From CAYJAD01 sp964371835 (GTDB lineage Bacteria; Desulfobacterota; Desulfovibrionia; Desulfovibrionales; Desulfovibrionaceae), in NCBI GenBank assembly GCA_964371835.1, contig CAYJOP010000006.1, forward strand, positions 1 through 54,358: a stretch of DNA of 54,358 nt, in the 5' to 3' direction. The notes under the pieces were generated by a model, which ran no database searches, was not told where the DNA came from, and saw only the letters and a program-made list of their open reading frames with translations. Of this stretch, positions 26,382-35,195 are shown piece after piece. The position numbers and the translations under genes were made by a program. Every line of letters starts with the position of its first letter. Position 1 is the first letter of the stretch.

Positions 26382-26992
26382 AAGGTTCCGGTAAAAGTAC
26401 TGCCATCAAGGGCGTGTTCAAACATCTAACTTTGAATGGTCATACTGTCCTTTGCACCAGAGAGCCAGGTGGCAGCATGCTTGGGCGAAATTTACGCAGC
26501 ATGCTACTTAGTCAAAGTACAGTCATCTGCCCAGAGGCCGAATTATTTTTATTTTTAGCCGACAGAGCACAACATGTAAAAGAAGTAATACTGCCAGCTT
26601 TAGATAAGGGCCATTTTGTACTATGCGACCGCTATGTGGACTCAACTCTGGCCTACCAAGGCGGTGGACGTGGACTTGATATGGCAACACTTTTGGAGCT
26701 ACATAAAATATGTACAAATGACCTTTGGCCAAAGTTAACCCTCTTACTTGATGTTCCTGTAAACATTGGTATTAACCGTGCTATTAAGCGCAATTCTCAG
26801 CAAGATAATGACAAAAATGAAGGACGTTTTGACACAGAGAGCCTTGCCTTCCATGAGCAGGTGCGCAACAATTATTTGTTGCGTGCAGCCAATGACAATG
26901 AGCGCATAAAAATCATTAACGCCAACAACAACCCACAAAAAGTCATTGATCTATGTATAGAAACAATAAATAAAAATATGGAGAATAAGTAA
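26357..26992 (+). CDS. tmk: thymidylate kinase
   Basis: Phosphorylates dTMP to dTDP; 211 aa. The P-loop FEGIEGSGKST sits at the very N-terminus, CDRYVDSTLAYQGGGRGLD is the DRY region, and a LID segment lies near NEGRFDTESLAFHEQV. ATG 26357 is chosen because the P-loop starts there and GGGGGAGAG lies just upstream; longer frames add residues not seen in the family. The stop TAA shares its last A with the next start codon. Confidence 0.96.
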   Translation: MFISFEGIEGSGKSTAIKGVFKHLTLNGHTVLCTREPGGSMLGRNLRSMLLSQSTVICPEAELFLFLADRAQHVKEVILPALDKGHFVLCDRYVDSTLAYQGGGRGLDMATLLELHKICTNDLWPKLTLLLDVPVNIGINRAIKRNSQQDNDKNEGRFDTESLAFHEQVRNNYLLRAANDNERIKIINANNNPQKVIDLCIETINKNMENK

Positions 26993-27333
26993 TGCCTTGC
27001 GAATACTATAATATTGAATGGTCCGGCAAATGTCTTGATACAACACCCATTATGGCCAGTGCATTTGCCTTAAATGAAGATTTAACCCCTGCTGCACCCA
27101 TGGAAATTCACTCCTGCCTTGGTGATGATAATAAGATTTGGTGTGAAGTTTACCGTGTTCAAGGCCAAAGTGGTGGAATTTTCATTGTACGAGATTTTGA
27201 CGATACACTAATAATTGCCAAGGCCGACGATAATATGAGTTTCTTAAAAAGTCTGGATTTTTTTGCTAAAATTGTTAGCAATACCCGTTATGCTGCAGAT
27301 ATTTTTGAAAATGCCGACGATGAAGAAGAATAA
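26992..27333 (+). CDS. 113-aa conserved-looking protein coupled to tmk, unknown
   Basis: Begins at the ATG of a TAATG junction with tmk, so it is translationally coupled. It opens MPCEYYNIEWSGKCLDTTPI and ends in an acidic tail (ENADDEEE). Mixed strand/helix character, no signal peptide or membrane segment, two Cys near the N-terminus and one or two later. No family recognised. The 132-bp gap after it holds a weak TCTGGG/CCCAGA hairpin. Confidence 0.75.
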   Translation: MPCEYYNIEWSGKCLDTTPIMASAFALNEDLTPAAPMEIHSCLGDDNKIWCEVYRVQGQSGGIFIVRDFDDTLIIAKADDNMSFLKSLDFFAKIVSNTRYAADIFENADDEEE

Positions 27334-27465
27334 AATTAAGCAATATATTAACTCTACTTAATTTTACAACAAACATTATACTAATAATTTTATGAGGGTC
27401 TGGGTAATTTTGCCAAAAAACTTCCCCCAGAAAATTTCCAAAACTAAATAAAGATAAGAAAAATT

Positions 27466-29601
27466 ATGCAACAACCAGAAATATTAGCTCCAGCAGGAGA
27501 TAGACCTTCATTTTTAGCAGCAGTTTCGGCTGGCGCTGATGCCATATATCTTGGCTTAAAACATTTTTCTGCACGAATGCAGGCAGAGAATTTTGGAATA
27601 TCTGAACTTGTGAGCATGGTAGAGTATGCGCACAGTCAGGATGTGCGTGTTTATATCGCCATGAACACATTGCTTAAGCCTGAGGATATGAATAGTGCGG
27701 CTAACCTTGTGGGTAGGCTTGCCCGTGACGTTGGGCCAGATGCTTTGATTATTCAAGATACAGGCTTTATAAATATTGCAAGGCAAGCTGGCTTTGAGGG
27801 AGAGTTGCATTTATCAACACTTGCTAACATTACACATCCTTCTGGTCTTTTGGTTGCAAAGGACTTGGGTGCAAGCAGGGTAATTTTGCCCCGCGAGCTT
27901 AGCATTGATGAAATTCGCATCATGGGTGATGCTTGCCCTAAAGATCTTGAACTTGAGTTATTTGTTCATGGTGCATTGTGTTATTGTGTGTCTGGACGCT
28001 GTTATTGGTCCAGTTATATGGGCGGTAAAAGTGGTTTAAGAGGTCGCTGTGTTCAACCTTGTAGGCGGGTTTATCGTCAAGGTGGCAATGCAGTGCCGCC
28101 ACCTGCACCACAAGAAGATAATAGATATGATAGGGGTGGGCGCGATAAAGGCCCAAACAAAGGTAGAGATCAAAAAAACCTAAGAAATCAACGAGAACAA
28201 AGACCACAAAAACAAGTTTATACAAAACGTAGCGGTAAGGTACACAGTGGTCGATATTTTTCTTGTATGGATTTATCCATAGATGTGCTTACAAAAACTT
28301 TGCTTGAAGTTCCGCATTTGGGTTCATGGAAGATTGAGGGCCGTAAAAAAGGTCCGCATTATGTTTATCATGTTGTTACGGCCTATAAATTACTGCGTGA
28401 CAATCCTAGTGATTCTAAAGCTAAGAAGATGGCAGAGGAATTTTTGCAAATGGCCTTGGGCAGACCCACCACCAGAGCAAGATTTTTGCCACAAAAGCAA
28501 AATGTAGCCACAAGTCCCTTTGAGCAAACTAGCTCTGGTTTGCTTGTGGGTAAGACCGGCATTGACGCTGAGGGCAGAGCTTTTTTCAAGGCGCATAGGG
28601 AGTTATTAGCCAGAGATTATTTGCGCATAGGCATTGAGGATCAGAGTTTTCATAGCACCATGGCAGTAAGCAAGCGTGTGCCTAAGGCTGGCACATTGGT
28701 TTTGCGCGTGGCAAAGCATAAGACACCCAAGGCCGGAACTTCAGTATTTTTAATTGATAGACGCGAGCCTGAGCTCATTGACATACTAAATAGGGGCGAA
28801 CAACAATTAGCTAATATAGCTAAGAGACTGGATTTTAAATCCAAACCCATGGATGTGAAACTTGAATTTGAAGGGCCAGCTAGTGCAAAAAGACGAGCAG
28901 ATATGAATTTGAGAGCAAACATTCCTCAAGGCAAAGAAACTCGCGGCTTTAAAGGTGCGCACATGGCTTTGTGGCTTTCGCCAAAGGCACAGGAACTTTC
29001 ACGCACTATTGTGCCAAAGGTTGCTTGGTGGTTGCCACCTGTTATTTGGCCTGAGGAGGAAAAAGGCTTTGCAAGGCTTGTAAATCAGCTTTATAGGTCT
29101 GGGGCAAGGCATTTTGTGTGCAATGCAGCTTGGCAGCATGGACTTTTTGGACAAAAGGACGAGCTTGATTTAATTGCAGGGCCATTTTGTAACTGTGCCA
29201 ATATTGCTCATATTAATATGCTTAAAGATATGGGTTTTACAGCAGTTATTGTTAGCCCTGAACTTACAAAACAAGATTTACTTTTGTTACCAAAACAAAG
29301 TTCATTACCCTTGGGTTTTGTATTAAAAGGTTTTTTTCCTGTGGGTATTGCAAGGTTTGGCTTGTCTGGTATTAAGGCCAATGAACCCTTTGCAAGCCCC
29401 AAGGGTGAAATATTTTGGGCTAGAAATTATGGTAGCAATACTTGGGTATACCCTGCATGGCCTTTAGATTTCAGTGAAAAGCGTTTCCAGCTAGAAAATG
29501 CAGGCTATAGTTTTTTTGTGGAAATTGGTGAAAACCCACCAGCAAGCTTACCAGAGGTACGCAGGCACGGCCTATTTAACTGGGATAATGAATTATTATA
29601 A
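27466..29601 (+). CDS. U32 family peptidase-like protein (RlhA/YhbU type) with basic insertion
   Basis: 711 aa. The N-terminal TIM-barrel portion carries PEILAPAGDRPSFLAAVSAGADAIYLG, and the U32 signature appears as ELFVHGALCYCVSGRCYWSS followed by GGKSGLRGRCVQPCRR. U32 members act in 23S rRNA hydroxylation, tRNA hydroxylation or collagen-type proteolysis; this length and the cysteine cluster fit the RNA hydroxylation group. Between the cysteine cluster and the next barrel element (about residues 205-255) is a Gln/Arg/Gly/Lys-rich low-complexity insertion, likely disordered and RNA-binding. It is a single gene ending at a large hairpin. Confidence 0.87.
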   Translation: MQQPEILAPAGDRPSFLAAVSAGADAIYLGLKHFSARMQAENFGISELVSMVEYAHSQDVRVYIAMNTLLKPEDMNSAANLVGRLARDVGPDALIIQDTGFINIARQAGFEGELHLSTLANITHPSGLLVAKDLGASRVILPRELSIDEIRIMGDACPKDLELELFVHGALCYCVSGRCYWSSYMGGKSGLRGRCVQPCRRVYRQGGNAVPPPAPQEDNRYDRGGRDKGPNKGRDQKNLRNQREQRPQKQVYTKRSGKVHSGRYFSCMDLSIDVLTKTLLEVPHLGSWKIEGRKKGPHYVYHVVTAYKLLRDNPSDSKAKKMAEEFLQMALGRPTTRARFLPQKQNVATSPFEQTSSGLLVGKTGIDAEGRAFFKAHRELLARDYLRIGIEDQSFHSTMAVSKRVPKAGTLVLRVAKHKTPKAGTSVFLIDRREPELIDILNRGEQQLANIAKRLDFKSKPMDVKLEFEGPASAKRRADMNLRANIPQGKETRGFKGAHMALWLSPKAQELSRTIVPKVAWWLPPVIWPEEEKGFARLVNQLYRSGARHFVCNAAWQHGLFGQKDELDLIAGPFCNCANIAHINMLKDMGFTAVIVSPELTKQDLLLLPKQSSLPLGFVLKGFFPVGIARFGLSGIKANEPFASPKGEIFWARNYGSNTWVYPAWPLDFSEKRFQLENAGYSFFVEIGENPPASLPEVRRHGLFNWDNELL

Positions 29602-29633
29602 TTTATAAATAAATTTAAGTAGTGGACACTTGA

Positions 29634-29684
29634 AAATCAATCGCTTCACGGCGCAAAGCATTTGCGCCGTGAAGCGATTGATTT
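29634..29684. terminator. 24-bp perfect inverted repeat between convergent genes
   Basis: Left arm 29634-29657 starts AAATCAATCGCTTCACGG; right arm 29661-29684 ends GAAGCGATTGATTT; the loop is GCA. Perfect complementarity over 24 bp with AAA/TTT edges lets it work for both the U32 gene and hup, although no long T-tract follows. Confidence 0.7.
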
Positions 29685-29756
29685 ATTGATGGCACTGAAT
29701 TTGTCAACATATAAGCGGCATTGTAAAAAATACCGCTTATATTATTATACAAATGC

Positions 29757-30029
29757 CTAATTTAAGCTTTCTTTTAATTGCTTGCTTGGGCGAAATTTCA
29801 CTGTTCTGGATGCTGGTATGGTAATGGCCTCACCTGTACGCGGATTACGACCTTGGCGGGCTTTGCGGTTTTCAACAACAAAAGAACCAAAACCAACTAA
29901 GGTAAGTTTTTCTTCTTGCTTTAAACCTGAAGAAATACCTTCAAGAACAGCGTTAAGAGCACGCTCTGCAGCAGCCTTGGTAATTTTTGCATTGCCAGCA
30001 ATACTTTCTACTAAATCAGCCTTTGTCAT
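29757..30029 (-). CDS. hup: HU-family DNA-binding protein
   Basis: 90 aa histone-like protein that bends DNA and compacts the nucleoid. MTKADLVESIA at the start, VGFGSFVVENRKARQGRNPRTG in the beta-arm and the closing ASRTVKFRPSKQLKESLN are the full HU signature. GGAGG lies 6 bp before the ATG. Monocistronic, with a palindromic element upstream. Confidence 0.97.
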   Translation of the reverse strand: MTKADLVESIAGNAKITKAAAERALNAVLEGISSGLKQEEKLTLVGFGSFVVENRKARQGRNPRTGEAITIPASRTVKFRPSKQLKESLN

Positions 30030-30105
30030 GTGCTTCCTCCAAAAGTTAAATAAACCTTTAAAAAAATTAATAATTTCATGCTATAAAACATGCACACTAA
30101 TCGTA

Positions 30106-30140
30106 TAAGTCGCTTTAACCTGTAAGAATAAAGTGACTTA
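30106..30140. promoter_or_regulatory. 12-bp inverted repeat upstream of hup
   Basis: TAAGTCGCTTTA (30106-30117) pairs with TAAAGTGACTTA (30129-30140), one G-T pair, 11-nt loop, about 75 bp before the hup start. It may be an operator or a leader hairpin. The rest of 30030-30380 is AT-rich and shows no gene. Confidence 0.45.
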
Positions 30141-30380
30141 AAGCAAATCTAACCAAGTTAAAATTCCACCCAATAAATTGTGAAGGACTCTTAAACTATA
30201 CGGACAAGTTAAATTTACAATTTTTCAAAGCTAGTCAGCCCATTGCATCAGCGTGTGAAGCATCAGCTAAAGTCATCCTATAATTCAAAGCAGTTAATTC
30301 ATTGATTATGAATCATAAACATTTGATTTATTAATTAATATCTGTATAAAGAATAAATAGTTTTCATATAAAGTCAAGCT

Positions 30381-31163
30381 TTATACGCAAATAATTTGTG
30401 AAATATTATGAAAATCTTTGGGTGATAAATTTTCTGGTCTAAGTTTATAATCAATGTTCAAAACTTCCAATGCATTACTATAGTTTATGGCTTTATGTTG
30501 CTTAAAAATAGTACCAAGTTGCTTGCGTCTATTTTGAAAGCACATCTTAATCAAATGAGCTAATTTTTCAGGATGCTTAGGTTTGTCCACTGCAGGTAGA
30601 GGGCTAAAATTTACCACTGCGGAGTCTACTTTTGGTGGTGGATTAAAAGATTTTGGGCCAACAACAAAACCCCATGATGGGTGCACAAAACTTTGGGTCC
30701 AAACACTTAAAGCTCCGTAATCTTTACTATTTGGTTGTGCCACAAGGCGCATGCCAACTTCTTTTTGAATCATAAAAACAGCCTGTACAAGACCACTTGC
30801 TTGTTCAAAAATATCCCACATTAAGGGTGAAGCTACATTGTATGGTAGGTTACTGATGATTTTCCAAGGATTTTCTGGTGTGATGTTATGCCAAGTCATA
30901 TCCATGGCATCCATTATGATGGCTTGTGTTTTGGGCCCACCTTGCGCACCGCGTTCTTTTGCCCAATGATTGTCCTTTTCAATGAGAATTAATTTATTAA
31001 AATCATGTTCTTCAATAATTTTTGTAAGTGCTCCTGGGCCTGGGCCAATTTCAATAATATTATCTTCTGGAGCAATTTTAAGCAATTGAACTATTTTTTG
31101 AGATATATTTTTATCCCTCAAAAAGTGTTGCCCCAGACTTTTTTTTGCTCTTGGTTGCATCAT
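30381..31163 (-). CDS. rsmA: 16S rRNA (adenine1518/1519-N6)-dimethyltransferase
   Basis: KsgA/RsmA, 260 aa, dimethylates two adenines near the 3' end of 16S rRNA. KKSLGQHFLRD at the N-terminus, the SAM loop IEIGPGPGALT and catalytic NLPYN with downstream FNPPPKVDSAVV are all present. The start ATG overlaps the TGA of the EF-G gene (ATGA), showing translational coupling in a ribosome-related operon. Confidence 0.96.
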   Translation of the reverse strand: MMQPRAKKSLGQHFLRDKNISQKIVQLLKIAPEDNIIEIGPGPGALTKIIEEHDFNKLILIEKDNHWAKERGAQGGPKTQAIIMDAMDMTWHNITPENPWKIISNLPYNVASPLMWDIFEQASGLVQAVFMIQKEVGMRLVAQPNSKDYGALSVWTQSFVHPSWGFVVGPKSFNPPPKVDSAVVNFSPLPAVDKPKHPEKLAHLIKMCFQNRRKQLGTIFKQHKAINYSNALEVLNIDYKLRPENLSPKDFHNISQIICV

Positions 31164-33250
31164 ACGGTATCAAATTTTGCAAATTGCATCATAAGTCCAG
31201 CCCTACCTTGAGTGGCAGACCGAAGTGAAGTGCTAAAGCCAAATAAACGCGAGAGCGGGGCCAAGCCTTGAATGAGTTTTTGGCCATCGTTTGAGCCTTC
31301 CTTACCTTTATCTTCTAGGTTTTCAACTCTGCCCCCGCAAGTGGTAAAAAGCCCAATGGCTGCACCTAAAAATGATTCTGGCACAGAAATTTCTACTTGC
31401 ATTATGGGTTCAAGCACTTGTGGTGCGGCCTTGTTTAAGGCTTCACGCAAAGCCATACCAGCGGCCATTTGATAACCTGCTGCTGTGGATGCACCTTCCT
31501 TTTTTTCAATACTATCAATGCAAACACGCACATCTTGCATGGGGTAGCCTGTAAGCGGTCCGCTTTGCAAACTGTCCTCAACGCCCTGCTTTGCTGCGTC
31601 AAGCCAAGCCTTATTTAAGCCAAGTTTGGAGCAGGCCTTGGGATCATGCTCCGTGCCCTTGGGTATAAAATCTCCAAAGCATACTTCATTGCCGCTATCT
31701 CTTTCTAAAGGCTCAATGCTTAAAGCTACTTTACCATAATGGTATTCTTTACCAAGCTCACGGTCAAACTCTGCCTCAGTTTTGCTAGTATTTTGAATGG
31801 TTTCACGATAAACAACTTGCGGTTGGCCAACTCTTGGGTCAATGCCATATTCGCGTTTTATACGCTCCAAAATAACATCAAGATGAAGCTCACCCATGCC
31901 AGATAGCATACGGTGGCCAGAACCTTCATCAATATTCGTAGCAAGTGTTGGATCTTCTGTGATATAACGCATTAAAGCTTCATCTAGGCTAGAACTTTCA
32001 TCGGCATTACGAGGTTCCAGTGCAAGTGTAATTACAGGCGCATAATGGGCTATACTTTCTAGGCGAATGGAATGTTTCTTTTCACAATATGTTGAACCAG
32101 TGGTGGCTGAGCGCAGACCTACAACAGCCACAATATCACCACATTCTGCTTTTTCTAACTGCTCACGGTGGTCTGCATGCAAGCGATAAATACGGCTAAC
32201 TCTATCATCACATTTTTCATTGCTATTATGATAGCTTATGCCCTCTTGCATGCTACCTGCATAAATACGCATAAAACAAAGCTTGCGCCCTTGGTCCATG
32301 ACAACCTTAAATACTAAGGCCGCAAGAGGCGCATTGGGGTCTGGATTAATGTGTTGTTCGTTTTCTTTAGCGTCAAGAGCTAGAGTTGGTGGTATGTCAG
32401 CTGGTGCTGGCAACAATGCACAAACGGCATCAAGAACCATTTGTATACCAGCATTGCGCAAGGCTGAACCACACAAAACTGGGGTCAAATTTCTTGCAAT
32501 GGTAGCACGACGCATGGCACAAATAATTTCATCTGCGTTTGCTCCTTCGCCTCCAAGATATATTTCTAAAAATTCGTCATCAGCTTCGGCTAGGGTTTCA
32601 AGTAATTTTTCACGCCATGGGGCTAAAATTTCAGCTTCTTTTGCGCTTAGGGCAGAGCGCGTTACTGTGCGACCTTGGTCATGAGTTGCAAAGTCAATGC
32701 GCTGCTCTGCAACAATATCTAAAATAGCCTCAAAATCTTCACCTTGCCCCAAGGGCATGGTTAACAAAATGGGCGTTATGTTTAGACGATTTTGCATGGC
32801 TTGAAGCACAGCCTCAAAGTCTGCCCCTGCTCTATCAACTTTATTTATAAAGGCAACTTTAGGTACAAGAAATTGTTCTGATTGACTCCAAACAGTTTCT
32901 GACTGTGGCTCAACCCCACCCACAGCACAAAAAACACCCACTGCACCATCCAGAACACGCAAAGATCGCTCAACTTCAATGGTAAAATCCACATGGCCTG
33001 GAGTGTCAATAATATTAATATTGTGCCCATTCCACTCACAATGAGTGCACGCTGAAGTAATGGTAATGCCCCTTTCTTGCTCCTCAGGCAAATAGTCCAT
33101 GGTGGCCGTGCCTTCATGAACTTCTCCCAAGCGATGTATTTTTTGAGTATAAAATAAAATACGTTCGGTGAGGGTTGTTTTACCTGCATCAATGTGAGCA
33201 ATAATGCCAATATTGCGTAATAAATGTAGCTTGTTTTTTGATTTACTCAT
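31160..33250 (-). CDS. fusA: elongation factor G paralog
   Basis: 696 aa five-domain translational GTPase. G1 is HIDAGKTTLTER, G2 is RGITITSA, G3 is DTPGHVDF, G4 is NKVD; domains IV-V follow, ending RAGLMMQFAKFD. It is not beside rpsL, rpsG or tuf, which suggests a second EF-G rather than the str-operon copy. Spirochaete/Planctomycete/Deltaproteobacteria genomes are known to carry two divergent EF-Gs (spdEFG1 and 2), one for recycling; assigning this one needs a tree. It directly follows a HisD-like gene (no spacer) and is coupled to rsmA. Confidence 0.92.
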   Translation of the reverse strand: MSKSKNKLHLLRNIGIIAHIDAGKTTLTERILFYTQKIHRLGEVHEGTATMDYLPEEQERGITITSACTHCEWNGHNINIIDTPGHVDFTIEVERSLRVLDGAVGVFCAVGGVEPQSETVWSQSEQFLVPKVAFINKVDRAGADFEAVLQAMQNRLNITPILLTMPLGQGEDFEAILDIVAEQRIDFATHDQGRTVTRSALSAKEAEILAPWREKLLETLAEADDEFLEIYLGGEGANADEIICAMRRATIARNLTPVLCGSALRNAGIQMVLDAVCALLPAPADIPPTLALDAKENEQHINPDPNAPLAALVFKVVMDQGRKLCFMRIYAGSMQEGISYHNSNEKCDDRVSRIYRLHADHREQLEKAECGDIVAVVGLRSATTGSTYCEKKHSIRLESIAHYAPVITLALEPRNADESSSLDEALMRYITEDPTLATNIDEGSGHRMLSGMGELHLDVILERIKREYGIDPRVGQPQVVYRETIQNTSKTEAEFDRELGKEYHYGKVALSIEPLERDSGNEVCFGDFIPKGTEHDPKACSKLGLNKAWLDAAKQGVEDSLQSGPLTGYPMQDVRVCIDSIEKKEGASTAAGYQMAAGMALREALNKAAPQVLEPIMQVEISVPESFLGAAIGLFTTCGGRVENLEDKGKEGSNDGQKLIQGLAPLSRLFGFSTSLRSATQGRAGLMMQFAKFDTV

Positions 33251-34066
33251 TTACAAACTCTCTTGAGGCATACATCCAGCCATTAACAAAGAATTTTGAA
33301 AAAATTTCCGCTGCAAATTATCATGCACAAAACATCCTTCCATGTCTGTAGCCCACGCTTGTGTAATAAATGGACTTTCAACAAGGTCGTCTGTCAAATT
33401 ATCTGGCAAACCGTAAACGGCATTAACCTGCAAATTAAGATCGTTACAAAAAATGGCGTCAGGCAAAGTAAAGTTTAATAGTTCTTTATTAGCGGTGGAC
33501 TTTGCGTAAATGCGTGGCGGTTTTGCATCCTCCCAAAATGGAATATTTACGCCATTTAGGTACTTGCGCAAAGGTGTAAAGTCTGTGCCTTCGTCTGGTA
33601 AAATAATCACTCGCCCGCGCTCATTAATCACATGGCTTAAAAAATCTTGTGCCATTGGTAGAGGGTTTTCTACCAGTGCTATGCTATTTTCAATACCCAA
33701 AAGCTCAAGTGCCACCAAGATCGCAGGAGCAGGCTTACCCAAATGTATTATAAATATTTGTGGCACATGGGCTATTATGGCAGGCATGAGAGCCGCTATC
33801 AAACGCGCAGGCGAGGTGTAGCCTGAAGCACAAAGGCATACAAGCCAAGGTGCTGGTTTTATTTGTACTTGCTGCCGATAACCCTTGGCTGCATGTTCCC
33901 TTATAATATGCTCACAGCTTAGCCCCTCACCAGAAAGGGCGTGATAGGCTATGCCATTTTTTAGGCACGAGCGCTCCTGATCACTTGCGGATTCATAGGC
34001 ATAAGCCTTATCTCTATCTGCCACTTCATAAGTGGTTATAAGTTGTGACCAAGCGGGATTTTGCAT
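33251..34066 (-). CDS. HisD/aldehyde dehydrogenase-like protein, divergent, unknown
   Basis: 271 aa. The middle segment SPARLIAALMPAIIAHVPQI followed by PAPAILVALELLGIENSIAL resembles the nucleotide-binding half of histidinol or aldehyde dehydrogenases, where a similar run precedes the catalytic region. It is much shorter than real HisD (about 430 aa), and no catalytic His/Glu or Cys motif can be pointed to, so enzymatic activity is doubtful. It lies 3 bp after the OTC-like gene and abuts the EF-G start, so all are probably one operon. No function is assigned. Confidence 0.65.
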   Translation of the reverse strand: MQNPAWSQLITTYEVADRDKAYAYESASDQERSCLKNGIAYHALSGEGLSCEHIIREHAAKGYRQQVQIKPAPWLVCLCASGYTSPARLIAALMPAIIAHVPQIFIIHLGKPAPAILVALELLGIENSIALVENPLPMAQDFLSHVINERGRVIILPDEGTDFTPLRKYLNGVNIPFWEDAKPPRIYAKSTANKELLNFTLPDAIFCNDLNLQVNAVYGLPDNLTDDLVESPFITQAWATDMEGCFVHDNLQRKFFQNSLLMAGCMPQESL

Positions 34067-34069
34067 GAA

Positions 34070-34984
34070 TTAACCATTTTGTGCTGCATAAGCTAAGCTT
34101 GCAAGCAATGCATATTTACGCAAAGTGCTACGCTTTGCACTAAGCTCAGGGTCTATGTCCGGCACGAGGTTGCTTTCATCTGCATTTAACAAGGGCAGTA
34201 TTTTGACTTGCTGTAGCGCATAACCTTTATACTCATTGGTTAACACAAAGCCCTGCTTCCATACATAATTGTCCATGCCTGTAATTGCAGTCAAACCTGC
34301 AGGCTCTTGACTAGTATTCCTATTTGCTAAGCGACTGTCAACATAGACTAAATGAGCATCATCAATGGCCAAGCGTGGCTCTCTGGTCATAAATATTTTT
34401 GCGCCAGACTTTAGGGCAAGTCCTGTTTGATAGTGGTCAGGGTCTCCCCAAGGTGGAACAGCCATAAATAGCTCAAATGGTACATATATGGCCGCTTCCA
34501 TAATGGATTGGCTAAGGCCGTCAACAGCTCCAACAATACTAACTCGTATGGAGTCTAGTGTTTCTGTAACGCTTTGGAAAAGTGCTAGCTCAGCAAGGGC
34601 TGCCCATGGGGAGTTTACAGGGCTATAGCCTGTAAACCACACCCCTGCTCCATTGGCAGTGAGTATGTCTAAGGATGCCTCTTTAAATCCACAAGTAATG
34701 TGCATTGCTGGCTCGGTGTGCTTAGCGGCCTTTGCTTCTAAACTTTCTGCATCAAGGCTTGAACAGTTATATACAGTCATGGAAAAACCAAAAGACTCAA
34801 GCAAACTTAAAAATGATGTGGCTTCTGGGCTTTCCACTGGGCCTTTCCATAAATATATGGGTAGCGAACCAAGGCTTTTTTGCCAAACTTCACATTGTTC
34901 TTGGTTGCCGTTGGTAATATCGTGTAATAACTTCCAAAAATCATTTTGTCCCAATTCTAAAATTCGTAAAAAATTTTTTTGCAT
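34070..34984 (-). CDS. ornithine/aspartate carbamoyltransferase-like protein, divergent
   Basis: 304 aa. MQKNFLRILELGQNDFWKLL matches the N-terminal helix of carbamoyltransferases, and SIVGAVDGLSQSIMEAAIYV plus DDAHLVYVDS matches the second domain. The carbamoyl-phosphate loop (STRTR type) and the HCLP substrate motif are absent, so ordinary OTC activity is unlikely. Start 34984 is chosen for GGAGA 5 bp upstream; the frame extends 15 codons further without support. First gene of the four-gene operon ending in rsmA. Confidence 0.7.
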   Translation of the reverse strand: MQKNFLRILELGQNDFWKLLHDITNGNQEQCEVWQKSLGSLPIYLWKGPVESPEATSFLSLLESFGFSMTVYNCSSLDAESLEAKAAKHTEPAMHITCGFKEASLDILTANGAGVWFTGYSPVNSPWAALAELALFQSVTETLDSIRVSIVGAVDGLSQSIMEAAIYVPFELFMAVPPWGDPDHYQTGLALKSGAKIFMTREPRLAIDDAHLVYVDSRLANRNTSQEPAGLTAITGMDNYVWKQGFVLTNEYKGYALQQVKILPLLNADESNLVPDIDPELSAKRSTLRKYALLASLAYAAQNG

Positions 34985-35074
34985 TATATCTCCTTGCTTG
35001 TGCACAATTCTGTAGCTAGTATGTGCCAAGAGTAAATTTTTTCTTAAAATTTTGCACTATTATTTTTTTCTGTA

Positions 35075-35090
35075 TTGTGACAATTCACAA
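35075..35090. promoter_or_regulatory. perfect palindrome TTGTGA-N4-TCACAA
   Basis: TTGTGA (35075-35080), CAAT, TCACAA (35085-35090) in the divergent gap between the OTC-like operon and the UPF0280 gene. The half-sites are those of CRP/FNR-family factors such as HcpR, but the usual spacer is six bases, not four. Possible operator for either side. Confidence 0.4.
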
Positions 35091-35195
35091 AAATGCCTTT
35101 TACAAAAAAATTCTGCACTTGGCAAAAAATATCATACAATGAATTGTGCAGGAGCAGTAAAATACAATAGATAGCCTTTAGACGCAAGGGTACAT

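Noticed and set aside
9463..30209. Shared 12-mer TATACGGACAAG near 30198 and inverted near 9463
   Set aside because: A 12-base match is expected by chance in a window of this size.
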